NCBI GenBank assembly: GCA_001604185.1
Contig: LVAV01000111.1
Coordinates: 1-64,000 of the forward strand
Source of the DNA: Clostridiales bacterium Firm_16
GTDB lineage: Bacteria; Bacillota; Clostridia; Saccharofermentanales; Saccharofermentanaceae
Direction: 5' to 3'
Length of the DNA stretch: 64,000 nt
Below, piece by piece: positions 17,890 to 27,565 of the stretch (positions are counted from its first letter, which is position 1; each line of letters starts with the position of its first letter). The notes beneath the pieces were generated by a model, which saw nothing but the letters and a program-made list of their open reading frames with translations, was not told the DNA's origin and searched no databases. The translations under genes were made by a program, and so were the position numbers.

Positions 17890-18005
17890 ATTTGGTCACC
17901 GGGACCGCAGTCGGCTCCCTGCCCGAAGTGGCTCACGGCTCGAAGCGGCTTGCGGTCCAGCGCGGGCTACATTTCGAAGCGGCTCGCGGCCCGAAGCTTC
18001 GGACC
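17890..18005. repeat. GC-rich direct repeats in the reductase 3-prime region
   Basis: Read on the minus strand, three copies of a 16 bp unit close to CCGYRAGCCRCTTCGR lie between the reductase stop and its terminator. Two are adjacent and one is about 18 bp away. The region is much richer in GC than its surroundings and codes for nothing recognisable. Confidence 0.5.
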
Positions 18006-18013
18006 GATTCGGA

Positions 18014-19135
18014 TCACTGTCCCAGGATCTCCGATGCTTCCTTCAGGAGCTCGATGATCGGCAGGTGCTGCGGGCAGACGCCTTCGCACTGGCCACAGCC
18101 GATGCAGTCCGATGCCTTACCGGATCTCTGGATCAGGCCGGAGTAGAAATTCTTCGATCTCCAGTCATCCGGATAACGACGCAACGTGTTGATGGTACGG
18201 AAAACATCCGGGATACTGATGCTCATGGGGCATCCGTCTACGCAATATTTACATGCCGTACAACCGATCTGCGGGATACTAAGGATCTCATCGGTGACTT
18301 CATCGACGATTTTCATCTCATCGTCGGAAAGTGGCTCAAAATCAGTAAATGTAACAATGTTATCTGCCATCTGTTCCTCGTTGGACATACCGGAAAGGAT
18401 GGTCATGACACCCGGAAGGGTACCTACGAAGCGCAGCGCCCAGGAAGCGACCGACTTGTCCGGACGAGCCGCCTTGAACTTAGCCTCGATCTCCGGAGCC
18501 ATGCTGGCCAGCATACCGCCACGGATCGGTTCCATGACAATGATCGGGATCTTTCTCTCGGCCAGGATGTTATAAAGTCTCTCGGACTGGACTACCGGAT
18601 TGGTGCGGTCCAGATAGTTCAACTGGATCTGTACGAACTCCACTTCCGGATGGGCATCCAGGATCTCTTCCAGAAGCTCCGGTGTGCCGTGATAGGAGAA
18701 ACCGAAGTGGCGAATCTTACCTTCTGCCTTCTTCTGCAGTCCCCACTTGAAGCAATCGTACTTCACGTAGGTATCGTAGTTGTTGCCATCCTCGATGGAA
18801 TGCAGCAGATACAGGTCGAAATAATCTACACCTGCGCGCTCCAGCTGCTCATTGAAAAGCCGCTCGACATCGCTTTCCTGCTTGATCTCCCAGGCCGGGA
18901 GCTTTGTTGCGATCATGAAGCTGTCACGCGGATAACGCTTAACCAGCGCTTCTCTCGCTGCGACCTCAGACTTACCGCCGTGGTACACATATGCAGTATC
19001 GAAGTAATTCATGCCCGCCTGCATATACTTATCCACCATACGGCAAACATGTTCAATATCGATTTCTCCGTCCTTCTCAGGAAGACGCATCAGGCCAAAA
19101 CCCAGTTTCGGCATTTTTGTCAGATCAATACTCAT
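18014..19135 (-). CDS. Aldo/keto reductase with two C-terminal [4Fe-4S] motifs
   Basis: The 373-residue enzyme has an aldo/keto reductase barrel (about 1-285) with the NYFDTAYVYHGG segment (active-site Asp and Tyr), the Lys of ATKLP and the His of LYLLHS. Its ferredoxin-like tail carries two cluster motifs, CTACKYCVDGCP and CIGCGQCEGVCP. Such enzymes are common in anaerobes and probably couple NAD(P)H to ferredoxin-type electron transfer on a carbonyl substrate; the substrate is unknown. GAGGAGG precedes the ATG at 19135. A paralogue lies at 58418-59602. Confidence 0.93.
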   Translation of the reverse strand: MSIDLTKMPKLGFGLMRLPEKDGEIDIEHVCRMVDKYMQAGMNYFDTAYVYHGGKSEVAAREALVKRYPRDSFMIATKLPAWEIKQESDVERLFNEQLERAGVDYFDLYLLHSIEDGNNYDTYVKYDCFKWGLQKKAEGKIRHFGFSYHGTPELLEEILDAHPEVEFVQIQLNYLDRTNPVVQSERLYNILAERKIPIIVMEPIRGGMLASMAPEIEAKFKAARPDKSVASWALRFVGTLPGVMTILSGMSNEEQMADNIVTFTDFEPLSDDEMKIVDEVTDEILSIPQIGCTACKYCVDGCPMSISIPDVFRTINTLRRYPDDWRSKNFYSGLIQRSGKASDCIGCGQCEGVCPQHLPIIELLKEASEILGQ

Positions 19136-19271
19136 ACTCGTATCCTCCTCACACAGATATAGACCTACTATAGTTCCATTTTATTCATCGAGGAGAAAAA
19201 AGTATACCAGTCTTTTATCAAATAGTGTCCGGATTTTGTTCAACAGACTTTATGTGAAAAGAACTAAAACC

Positions 19272-20177
19272 TCACTTCCACTCCATTTCCGCGAAGCGCT
19301 CCACAAAGATCCCGTCTTCCTCGTAGGCCAGCACGCTGAAGTTATACATGCCGCGCTCGATGATCTCTCGGCGGACCTTCGTACCGGTCTTTACGGTCAT
19401 CACGATATACGCGCAGTCCGGAAAAGTTTCGTATTTCGCCTTCTCGAAGGTCTCCGCAAAAGTCGCCGCCGTAAACTCCTTCGTAGCCAGAGTTTTTCCA
19501 GAATCATCACATTCCTGAAGCAGGATCCGGTCCGGAAGCGCGCCCTGGTTGAAGGAGATCTTCATCTCGCTGATGTATCCCTTCTTCTCGCCCATGTGGT
19601 CGACTTCCACCTTCGTCGTGTAGGTCGAAAATGCCGTGACATCCTGCTCCGGATCGGTCCCGTCGGAGTTGAGGTTCGCATCGTTCTCGAGCTTGGCATA
19701 GACATCACCGTTCGGCTTCTGGTACACCGAGTTCACGAAGTACTTCACCGAATCTTTATTGCTCACCAGAAGGTTCACATCCGATCCCAGTTTCACCGAC
19801 GACACGCCATCCACATCCGCGATATCCAGGCTGGTCTTCGCCCCCGAGAACTCCGGATCGAGATGCATGTAATAGCAGTTCTCGTAGGTATACTCATAGG
19901 CACCATAGGCTTTGTCGATGTCGAAGACATAATCCTTGTAAGCCGGAAGATCGTCCTGTGCCGGAACGTCGACGCATCTTGCATTTACGATGCCGCCCTC
20001 TTCCTTGGCAAAAGGACCCACATCGGATCTTATCACCAGGTAACCGATCGGGCGGTCCACTTCAGTACCGCTTTCTTCTTTCTCATTCAGGACCGGCTTC
20101 AGAATGCCTGTCGCGCCCAGTGCAAAGGCCGCTGCCACACCGACAGCAAGTATTGTGATCGCAATTTTATTCTTCAT
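19272..20177 (-). CDS. Exported or membrane-anchored protein, unknown
   Basis: This 301-residue protein has an N-terminal hydrophobic segment (about 5-26) that acts as signal or anchor, then a soluble beta-rich domain without recognised motifs. A single Cys lies near residue 68. Its gene starts inside the end of the Xre regulator gene (11 bp overlap), with GGAGG 6 nt before the ATG. It is therefore third in the operon membrane protein - Xre regulator - exported protein. No family is recognised. Confidence 0.75.
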   Translation of the reverse strand: MKNKIAITILAVGVAAAFALGATGILKPVLNEKEESGTEVDRPIGYLVIRSDVGPFAKEEGGIVNARCVDVPAQDDLPAYKDYVFDIDKAYGAYEYTYENCYYMHLDPEFSGAKTSLDIADVDGVSSVKLGSDVNLLVSNKDSVKYFVNSVYQKPNGDVYAKLENDANLNSDGTDPEQDVTAFSTYTTKVEVDHMGEKKGYISEMKISFNQGALPDRILLQECDDSGKTLATKEFTAATFAETFEKAKYETFPDCAYIVMTVKTGTKVRREIIERGMYNFSVLAYEEDGIFVERFAEMEWK

Positions 20178-20394
20178 CTTCTTCCTCCAGATTACCGTCG
20201 AATTTCAGGATATCGCCCACGTCGCAGTCGAGATAGTAACAGATCTTATTCACTGTCCCGAAGCGGATGCCCTTCGCCTTCCCGCTTCGCAGGATCGACA
20301 GGTTCGCCTCCGTGATGCCGATCAAGGCACACAGCTCTTTGGACGTCATATTTCGTTTCTTCAGAACTTCTTCCAGGTATACTCGTATGGCCAT
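20167..20394 (-). CDS. Xre-family helix-turn-helix regulator (Cro/CI, YozG-like)
   Basis: The 75-residue protein is a single Cro/CI-type DNA-binding domain: TSKELCALIGITEANLSILR (about residues 17-36) is the helix-turn-helix, followed by FGTVNKICYYLDCDVGDIL. Short regulators of this form are usually encoded next to polytopic DUF2975-like membrane proteins, as here. It probably binds the two TTATCG dyads in front of the operon and represses it. AGAGGGT precedes the ATG, and the 3-prime end overlaps the next gene by 11 bp. Confidence 0.9.
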   Translation of the reverse strand: MAIRVYLEEVLKKRNMTSKELCALIGITEANLSILRSGKAKGIRFGTVNKICYYLDCDVGDILKFDGNLEEEDEE

Positions 20395-20419
20395 ACTTCT
20401 TACCCTCTTATTTCAGGAT

Positions 20420-21385
20420 TTATACAAACAATTCGTTATCGTCTTTCAGGTCTTTGTTCTCCACGATGAGGTTGCAGACCAGCACCGCAACGACCACGAA
20501 AACACAGCTTAGAACAGGGAGTTCCGTGACGACAGATACGTTCCGGATATTCTTCATGCAAAGCACCTGCACCAGGTTATATCCGACGGACAGGACCAGG
20601 GTAACGCCAAGCAGCGCACAACTGGTTTTTCTCACACTCGCGGCTGCCGTCTTCAGGTCCTTCTGCTCTTCGCTGATATAGATCTGGGCAAGTCGGAAAA
20701 GAAGGACCGCGATCACGGAATCCAGGATATACGGAACGACAGTTTTCAAAGCTTTCAGGAAAGCAACCACGTTCTCGATCTCGGTGGATGCTTCTTCACC
20801 GGATGCAGATTCACGGATGAGGTTTCCCAGAGAAAGCACCGCGCTTCCGACAAAAAGGATGGCGATAATGACTGTGGCGGCCGAGAATCCGTGCATCAGG
20901 CTTCTCGTCTTTCTGGAAGAAAGAAGCCGCATGCCGGTGGTGGCCAGGGTCAGCAGGATCACTGACCAGATCGCCGCACAGGTGGCCTGATCCATGAACT
21001 CATGCTGCGAACGGAAGGCTTCCGGAAGGAAGTTTGTGGGATTCATCATGAGGAATGTGCCGCCTCCCAGAACGATGCCCAGAAGGATCAGGGAAAGTCT
21101 CTCCGAAGTACTCTTCTTACCGCCCAGATCCGAGAGTGCGTAAGCGATGGGAAGGAACGTCAGGAGTGCCAGGATCGCCATGCCGAAGCCCCGCAGTACG
21201 GAACCCTTCAGGCAGAGGCTCTTCACGCCGGATGCGATCTGGGCGAAGGGCACGGTAAAAAGCGAGATTCCGATATTTTCAAATACAGATGTGCATGTCA
21301 TGAGAATGGTGAGGACCACCGCCTCCACCAACAATATACTGATGAAAACAATAAGTTTTGTTTTGCAGTTAATTGGCTTAGTCAT
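20420..21385 (-). CDS. Polytopic membrane protein, unknown
   Basis: The 321-residue product has about eight hydrophobic helices and ends in a short charged tail (ENKDLKDDNELFV). It resembles, in context and topology, the DUF2975-type membrane proteins found beside small Xre regulators, but I cannot assign a family by motif. GGAGG lies 6 nt before the ATG at 21385; the longer reading from 21454 would run through the promoter and operators. The Xre regulator gene begins 25 bp downstream of its stop. Confidence 0.75.
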   Translation of the reverse strand: MTKPINCKTKLIVFISILLVEAVVLTILMTCTSVFENIGISLFTVPFAQIASGVKSLCLKGSVLRGFGMAILALLTFLPIAYALSDLGGKKSTSERLSLILLGIVLGGGTFLMMNPTNFLPEAFRSQHEFMDQATCAAIWSVILLTLATTGMRLLSSRKTRSLMHGFSAATVIIAILFVGSAVLSLGNLIRESASGEEASTEIENVVAFLKALKTVVPYILDSVIAVLLFRLAQIYISEEQKDLKTAAASVRKTSCALLGVTLVLSVGYNLVQVLCMKNIRNVSVVTELPVLSCVFVVVAVLVCNLIVENKDLKDDNELFV

Positions 21386-21401
21386 AGAAAACCTCCGAAA
21401 G

Positions 21402-21460
21402 GAATTATCGTTTTTCGATAATTCGAGTATAGGCATCAAATTATCGTTTGTCAATAATTT
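21402..21460 (-). promoter_or_regulatory. Promoter with two operators for the Xre/membrane operon
   Basis: On the minus strand TTGACA (21454-21449), a 17 bp spacer and TATACT (21431-21426) form a near-consensus promoter. The dyad GAATTATCG-TTTTT-CGATAATTC (21402-21424) covers the start point. A second, imperfect copy (21438-21460) covers the -35 box. The copies are 36 bp apart and fit autorepression by the Xre protein. Confidence 0.85.
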
Positions 21461-21575
21461 CTTTCGAAGTTTTTTCGACAGGATCGGACCACACCCGCAC
21501 GCACTTCGCCGGCGCGGCTCAGTTCCATAGGGGCTTGTCCCCGCCGGCGTTTCAGCGCCGTCGAGCCGCGCGCGG

Positions 21576-22685
21576 TTATTTCGCGGCCTGTTCCAGCAGA
21601 TCCGCGATCTTCTCTCTTACATAAGGAATATCGTCACAGTAGATACTGGTCACCGGAATGACCTCTGTGTCCGGCACCAGCTTTCGAATATCCTCAATGG
21701 TGCTTCCGTATCCTGCGCTCCCCTGGGTCACCACTACGTATAACTTTTTCCCCGAAAGATCACTCTGTTCCAGGAAAGTAGCCACCGGCATAGGGATACT
21801 TCCCCACCACAGTGGGAGAACCAGAATCACGCTTTCGCAATCCGAGACATCGACCGGAAGGATCCCCGGTCTCGCCTGCTCCCGAAGTTCTTTTCCCGCC
21901 TCCACGACGGTAGAAGAATAACTGGAAGAATACTTCTGACCGGTCAATGTAATGGGAATCTGCTCACATCCGATGGCGTCGGTGATCATGTCCGCAAGAA
22001 GTTCGTTGCTGCCCATGAGTTTCCCGTCAGCCAGCAGAAGCGATGCGCCGGAAACGGCATCCACATCTGCCTCAAAATCCGTATTTCCCATTCTCGTGAA
22101 ATACACAAGTTTCGTCGTGCCGCCCTTCCAGTCGATCTTTCTTCCCGTTACCATAGTGGAATACTCCACTTTCACGGTCTTGAAATGACGGTTCAGATAC
22201 GGCACCAATGCCAGCCCGATAGCCAGCGCCGCGATAGCGCCCAGCACGATCAGGACCACTACTTTCTTTTTCTTCTTCGCACGGAAATAACCATGCATGC
22301 CACCGTGGATCACACCCAGCGTCAGCACAGCGGTGGCCAGATAGCGGTGCAGCGCCGGACTGCTGATATAGGTAAACCACGGAAACAGGAACCGTGAGAC
22401 ACCCATACTGCTCAGAGCCAGCGCCAGAATCGCCAGGAGCAGCAATACGATAATGATCTCGGAAAAACGCCTTGCTTTCGAAGGCTTGTTTTCTCTCTTC
22501 AGTACTGCGGCGATCCACTTTCTTTTCAATACGATATGTGTGACGGTGCAGAGCATAAAAGCCATGCCCAGGATCTCATGGATATTGTTTCCCGTAAATA
22601 CGTAGAGCATCTGTGTAAGGAGCAGTCCGTACATCAATATATCGACCACGATGCCGATAGTTCTCTTCTTCGATCGTTCCTTCAT
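21576..22685 (-). CDS. DUF4405-like membrane domain fused to flavodoxin
   Basis: The 369-residue protein starts with a four-helix membrane domain (about 10-160) that carries paired His residues (NNIHEI, VTHIV, ALHRYL, VIHGGMHGY), as in DUF4405/cytochrome b-like heme domains. After a Lys-rich turn and another helix comes a flavodoxin-like domain (about 195-369) with VLPLWWGSIPMPVATFLEQ and VTQGSAGYGS stretches. The fusion suggests transmembrane electron transfer from heme to flavin. The start at 22685 has GGAGG 8 nt upstream. The classical flavodoxin N-terminal phosphate loop is altered (YFTRMGNTDF). Confidence 0.8.
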   Translation of the reverse strand: MKERSKKRTIGIVVDILMYGLLLTQMLYVFTGNNIHEILGMAFMLCTVTHIVLKRKWIAAVLKRENKPSKARRFSEIIIVLLLLAILALALSSMGVSRFLFPWFTYISSPALHRYLATAVLTLGVIHGGMHGYFRAKKKKKVVVLIVLGAIAALAIGLALVPYLNRHFKTVKVEYSTMVTGRKIDWKGGTTKLVYFTRMGNTDFEADVDAVSGASLLLADGKLMGSNELLADMITDAIGCEQIPITLTGQKYSSSYSSTVVEAGKELREQARPGILPVDVSDCESVILVLPLWWGSIPMPVATFLEQSDLSGKKLYVVVTQGSAGYGSTIEDIRKLVPDTEVIPVTSIYCDDIPYVREKIADLLEQAAK

Positions 22686-22750
22686 AAATGCATCCTCCAT
22701 CAAACCGGCCGCGTTCTACGGTATCAACCTTCATCCGGCACTACGTTATA

Positions 22751-24592
22751 TCATACCTCATAAAGCCAGGCTTTGGCACTGAAATCCTGCTCCCCGCTTC
22801 CGAATTCTGCCAGGATGCGGCTGCCCTCCGAGAACTCCGGAGTCCACTTCTCTGACTCGGCAAAACGATGCAGCACCGCAAGTCTTTTTCCCATATATTC
22901 GCGAACCACCAGCTGCTGGCCGTGAGGCTCGAGATAAGTCGTATTCGAACAACGGTGCAGGATGGTCGTTCCCTTCTGGATGATCTCGCTGCACTTGTGA
23001 TAAAAATCCATACCGGCATCCACCACCGCCCACTGTTCGTCGGACAGATCGTAGATCTCTCCGCTCAGGCACATGCGTCCCAGGAAGGTGGCAATAAGGG
23101 AATACTCCAGGCGTTCTTTGCTGTCTGTCGCGCGGAGGACCGACCAGATCTGGCTCTGCTGCGGCAGGATCACCCGCTGGAGATTGGCGGCGATCAGAGG
23201 GATCGCCTTCGTCTCATGGGCATCCGAGAAACTGGCCTGACTGACCAGCTGCATCATGGAAGGCTCCAGACGATGACCACCGCTTGAACAGTTTTCGATC
23301 ACCAGATCCGGGATCTCTTTCCGAAGTTTACGGAAGAAATCCTGGGTCGCCGCCACCTTGCGCCGCAGGGCCTCGCCCATGCTTTCGGCGCCGTCGCAGC
23401 CCATACCCATCGTATCGTTATAGTCCACCTTGATGTAGCCGAAACCGCACTCCTTAAGGAAGCGGATCACCTTCTCCGCCAGATACTCCTGCACCCATGG
23501 ATCCTCCATGTCCCAGAAATGCCGGCCGCCCACGGTCAGCGGTACACCGTCTTTCTTCACCAGATGCTCCGCATCGTTGAAATGCTTACTTCTGCAAGCC
23601 AGGGATTCGAACTCGAACCAGATACCCGGGATCATGCCCTTGGAACGGATATAATCGGCGATAGGCTTCATGCCACCCGGGAAACGATCCTCGTTCACTT
23701 CCCAGTCCCCGATGCATTCCCACCAGGTCTCCGCCCCGTACCAGCCGGAATCGATCACCAGGAACCGGATGTCTTTACCCTCCAGCTTGTCACAGGTCTT
23801 CTTCACGTTTTCGAAAGTCGGATTACCCCAGGTCGTACAATACTCGTTGAAAAGCACTGCCATCTGATCGTCTTTGGGGGAGATGGCGGGATGCTGCGCG
23901 CGCAGAAGTATGTCACACACATCATACAGAGTTTTTCCCTTCGCCAGTACCGCCTCCGGAGAAGTAAAGGTCTCGCCCGGTGCCAGGTGCTTCATCCAAT
24001 GACCGAAATCCCGGTCTCCGATACCGCCTGTGATCGTCAGAGCCGCTTCTTTCTGGCACTGGATCTCCATCTGCCAGGTCGATGCCAGATAAAGCTGCAC
24101 ACCCAGGAATTCTCCACTGCTACTGTCTTCTACCGCCAGGAAAGGAAAGTATTTCCGAATCGGCATAGATCCGCAGTTTCCGAATTTCTCAATACGCAAT
24201 CCGTGATTGGCCCAGGATGGTTCCATATGCATTTCATCGAGCGTCTCACTTCGAAGCTTGCCCTCTGCACTCCAGAAGGTCTGAAGACGATGGATCTTGT
24301 CTGCACATACACCACTGATCACGAAACTTGTCAGCATCTCCATCGTTACCTGTTTCGGACTGTTATTTGTCACCACCGTCTTGACCCGAAGGGCTTCCCC
24401 CTCCTTCGTCTTCACGACCTTCAGGACAAGACCTTCTTTATCTTCGTAGACCGTGGTACCTTCTTCCCAATCCTCGTTTCCTTCTTTCAAAGAAAACCTC
24501 TCCATAGTACCGCTTCCGAGCATGGTCAGTCCGCAGGAATATCCTCCTGCATAACTGTCTCCCGTAAGCTTCAATTCACTGAATATTCTCAT
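22751..24592 (-). CDS. GH36 alpha-galactosidase
   Basis: This 613-residue protein fits the shorter GH36 subgroup of clan GH-D. The barrel carries GYIKVDYND with the predicted nucleophile Asp 390, and SFSDAHE with the predicted acid/base Asp 457. Other conserved segments are DSGWYG (281), WEVNEDRFPGGM and NCSSGGHR. There is no signal peptide, so it acts on alpha-galactosides (melibiose, raffinose-type sugars) after uptake. No transporter or sugar regulator lies beside it. The ribosome site (AGGA, about 7 nt) is weaker than most here. No terminator is seen past its stop. Confidence 0.88.
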   Translation of the reverse strand: MRIFSELKLTGDSYAGGYSCGLTMLGSGTMERFSLKEGNEDWEEGTTVYEDKEGLVLKVVKTKEGEALRVKTVVTNNSPKQVTMEMLTSFVISGVCADKIHRLQTFWSAEGKLRSETLDEMHMEPSWANHGLRIEKFGNCGSMPIRKYFPFLAVEDSSSGEFLGVQLYLASTWQMEIQCQKEAALTITGGIGDRDFGHWMKHLAPGETFTSPEAVLAKGKTLYDVCDILLRAQHPAISPKDDQMAVLFNEYCTTWGNPTFENVKKTCDKLEGKDIRFLVIDSGWYGAETWWECIGDWEVNEDRFPGGMKPIADYIRSKGMIPGIWFEFESLACRSKHFNDAEHLVKKDGVPLTVGGRHFWDMEDPWVQEYLAEKVIRFLKECGFGYIKVDYNDTMGMGCDGAESMGEALRRKVAATQDFFRKLRKEIPDLVIENCSSGGHRLEPSMMQLVSQASFSDAHETKAIPLIAANLQRVILPQQSQIWSVLRATDSKERLEYSLIATFLGRMCLSGEIYDLSDEQWAVVDAGMDFYHKCSEIIQKGTTILHRCSNTTYLEPHGQQLVVREYMGKRLAVLHRFAESEKWTPEFSEGSRILAEFGSGEQDFSAKAWLYEV

Positions 24593-24663
24593 AATAGATC
24601 CTGCTTTACTTTAATCTTTCAGGAGATGGTCTCCCGACCTATTCAGTATAGCAGGAATTGCAT

Positions 24664-24702
24664 GAAAAAGATTCCCGTCAGAGATAACTCCAACGGGAAT
24701 CT
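24664..24702 (-). terminator. Terminator of the blaI-M56 operon
   Basis: On the minus strand AGATTCCCGT (24702-24693) pairs perfectly with ACGGGAATCT (24678-24669), followed by TTTTTC. It lies 40 bp past the stop of the second M56 gene and before the alpha-galactosidase gene. Confidence 0.85.
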
Positions 24703-24741
24703 GCTATCGAGGATTATGTTGAATAAATCAGTTCGCAGGGA

Positions 24742-27531
24742 TTAGTCAAACCATTTCCACACTTCCTGTTCTTCACTCTTTCCGGATACCAGTTTAAGCT
24801 TCGATGACTGTAGTTTCTTCAACATTGTTTCCTGTGTCTCACCTTCAGAATATCTGAAAGAGAATCGTATAACTTCAGGAATATCATCGCGTTCAGAACC
24901 ATCGTCATTCCACTTATACACGAAATCAACACCTACAACATTGGACTTGTAATAACCATAGTTTTTGTCGTAGTCTTCAATGAAACTATGGGTGTTACCC
25001 GAAGCATCTGTGATCTGAAGATCGATAGATACCTTTTCACCGGTTTTAATTCTCTTCCAGTATACCGCGCCACCATTCTCGGAAAGAACGACACGTTCGA
25101 TCTGGTACTCATCCGAATCGCTCTCAACTTTCAGGCCTGTAAGATATTCGACATTTCCAGGTCCGTAGTCCTTCTCCTCGATCTTGTCCGGTGTCAGGAC
25201 ATAGATCTTGGCATCCTCCGCTCTTTGCAGTACAAAACCTCCATAAAGCGAGCTTTCTTCAAAAGAATCGTCCGGACGATGTACAAATACACCAAGAGAC
25301 AGAGTATTCGAAGGAACCGCAGTATATCCGGTTGCCCGATAAAGACGTGTGTTTCCATCCTCTTTGATCAGTTCACATGTTCCAAGAGAACTCACACCCT
25401 CAGACAAATCCAATCCATCGTATTTCAATTCAGAATTACCTACGATGGCCAGTGAAGCTACAGATGTATCATATGTATCTAATCCGGTCTGGCGAGTCTC
25501 ATATTCCACAACAAACTTTGTTCCATCGAAAGAAGCATTCTTCAGTTCTACGGTAAAATCGTCGCAATCAAATTTCCGTTCAACATCATCCGGAAGTGCA
25601 ACAGAATGCGGAAGCGGGGTCGGGGTCGCAACCGGCTCAGAATTCACTTTCGCAAAAGAAGGCATTTTAATATGTGCATCCCGGAGTTTTTTCAACATAG
25701 AGGACTGTGTCTCTCCTTCCGGATAGGTGAAAAACGCACATCTCTCCAGCAGATCATATCTATCTTTGTAGAATATAAATTGATCAGCCGTGCCTTCCGA
25801 TTTAAACAGATTCGCAAAGTTCACATAATCATCAGATCCGATAGCAATCTGAAGATCTCTGTATCCGTATTCGAAATCATAGCCCTGCTGCGGTTGTTGC
25901 TTATAACCCCAGAGAACAGCACATTTACTTTCCGTCAAAATGATCTGGTCGATATAGAAATTCTCGATTTCGCTGACGTAATCACAGTCTGTGATCCATT
26001 CCATTTTTCCGGCTGCTTCCGGATCGATCTGATCTTTCGACTTAGCGGTAAGCGAATAGATCTTCGCATCGGCCGGAGTTTCCAGGGTGATCTTTTTAGA
26101 GGTCATGTCACGCTCATCACAGAAATCCAATTCGATAGAGTCACATGGAGCAAATTCATACAACTGTTTCTCTGTCGCTCTATATGTGCGCGTGATTCCT
26201 CCATCAACGGTTTCAGTATCCAGCAGTTGAGATTCCAAACCAACGTGCATTTCTGCTTCTATGCCATTGATCTTTCCGACACCTTCTCCGTGTATTGACA
26301 GATTACGCTCAATCATCGTGAAGTCCGATACGTTCGCACAGGTGATCATGTACTCGACAGTGACGGTCGATCCATCGGAAGTCGCATTCTTGATCTCAAC
26401 GGAATAGCCGTTAAAATCAAGTTTGGATTCGTTGGGGAGAGCCACATTACGCTTTATGTTTCCACTTTCTTTTTTCTGCGGACTGGTGAGGAAACATCCG
26501 GATATCACTGCGCATGCAGCAATCAAGAGAGCAACAACAACATACTTCGGCTTCTTATATCCCAGTACATTCTTCACGCGCTGTTTCACACCGACTTCAC
26601 CGAAAGCCAGCGGGCAGGCGGCGATAGTCGTTCTTCGGATGCTACAATCCAGCAGCGCCTGGGAGTAGTCGGAAGCGCGATGCTTCTCCATGTCATGGAT
26701 CACTTTCTCATCACAGGCCATCTCAATATCCCGGCACAGAAGAATGTAAGCCACCCAGCTGAGAGGATTAAACCAGTATACTGCCAGGATCAGGTATCCA
26801 AAAGGTTTCCACCAGTGATCGTGACGAGCCAGATGTGCTCTCTCATGCGCCAGCACATATTCCAGGGTCTTCTGGCAGATCGAAGAAGGCACATAGATCT
26901 TCGGACGGAAAATACCGAAAATGAATGGAGATTGTACTTCATCACAAGCCAGGACACCTTCCTCCAATTCGATGGAAGCAGAGATTCTTCTTTTCAGTCT
27001 CCAGGCACTGATCGTCGCATAGCCAAGGATCAGCACTGCGCCGGAGATCCACACGATCATCGAAACCTTCACGATACTCTGCATCGTGATACCGCTTTGC
27101 TGATTTGCATCCGGAGCAGTTGTCATACCCGAGGAAGTTTCCGACAGGTGACGTGCAGTATCGCTGAGATCAACAGTCGTGATACCGGCTGTCTGCGCTG
27201 CCGATGCATCTGAAGATGTCGACCTGGCCGGCGCAGCAACCACTCTTTCGATTACCGGATTGACCACTTGATTGATATATGAGATTCCACTGTCTACCTG
27301 AGGCTTATCCATCGAGACGATCTCCGAAGGGATCGGTTCGCTGCTGGGGAGCAGACTGGTCACGCTCTCGAAGGAGAAAGGTATGATCAGTCGGATGGCT
27401 ACGATCGCCCACAGTGCACATGGAAACCACTTAGGTGCTTTTTTCAGTATTCCTCGGAGGATGATCACTGTCAGGATCAACCAACTTGCAGACAAGCTCA
27501 AATTAATGATTTTGATAAAGACTTCATTCAC
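24742..27531 (-). CDS. BlaR1-like M56 metallopeptidase with two copies of a sensor domain
   Basis: This 929-residue membrane protein has the BlaR1/MecR1 N-terminal fold: helices at about 8-28, 37-55 and 150-172, then the M56 zinc site AHERAH (His 229, Glu 230, His 233), and CDEKVIHDME further on. A fourth hydrophobic segment ends ISGCFLTSP near 350. The outer part is two copies (about 370-635 and 650-925) of one domain. Each starts YSVEIKNATSDG or FTVELKNASFDG and ends with GETQ(S/E)TMLKKL. There is no penicillin-binding SxxK domain. It starts with GTG (AAGGAGG 8 nt upstream) and follows its paralogue by 34 bp. Confidence 0.88.
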   Translation of the reverse strand: MNEVFIKIINLSLSASWLILTVIILRGILKKAPKWFPCALWAIVAIRLIIPFSFESVTSLLPSSEPIPSEIVSMDKPQVDSGISYINQVVNPVIERVVAAPARSTSSDASAAQTAGITTVDLSDTARHLSETSSGMTTAPDANQQSGITMQSIVKVSMIVWISGAVLILGYATISAWRLKRRISASIELEEGVLACDEVQSPFIFGIFRPKIYVPSSICQKTLEYVLAHERAHLARHDHWWKPFGYLILAVYWFNPLSWVAYILLCRDIEMACDEKVIHDMEKHRASDYSQALLDCSIRRTTIAACPLAFGEVGVKQRVKNVLGYKKPKYVVVALLIAACAVISGCFLTSPQKKESGNIKRNVALPNESKLDFNGYSVEIKNATSDGSTVTVEYMITCANVSDFTMIERNLSIHGEGVGKINGIEAEMHVGLESQLLDTETVDGGITRTYRATEKQLYEFAPCDSIELDFCDERDMTSKKITLETPADAKIYSLTAKSKDQIDPEAAGKMEWITDCDYVSEIENFYIDQIILTESKCAVLWGYKQQPQQGYDFEYGYRDLQIAIGSDDYVNFANLFKSEGTADQFIFYKDRYDLLERCAFFTYPEGETQSSMLKKLRDAHIKMPSFAKVNSEPVATPTPLPHSVALPDDVERKFDCDDFTVELKNASFDGTKFVVEYETRQTGLDTYDTSVASLAIVGNSELKYDGLDLSEGVSSLGTCELIKEDGNTRLYRATGYTAVPSNTLSLGVFVHRPDDSFEESSLYGGFVLQRAEDAKIYVLTPDKIEEKDYGPGNVEYLTGLKVESDSDEYQIERVVLSENGGAVYWKRIKTGEKVSIDLQITDASGNTHSFIEDYDKNYGYYKSNVVGVDFVYKWNDDGSERDDIPEVIRFSFRYSEGETQETMLKKLQSSKLKLVSGKSEEQEVWKWFD

Positions 27532-27565
27532 GATCTGTCCCTCCTTCCGTGTTTACTGCTGCGGT

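Noticed and set aside
19011-20315. 434-residue plus-strand frame
   Set aside because: It runs against the reductase end, the exported protein and the Xre regulator, and has an Arg/His-rich composition typical of a false frame.
23519-24745. 408-residue plus-strand frame
   Set aside because: It lies opposite the GH36 coding region, which has all catalytic motifs.
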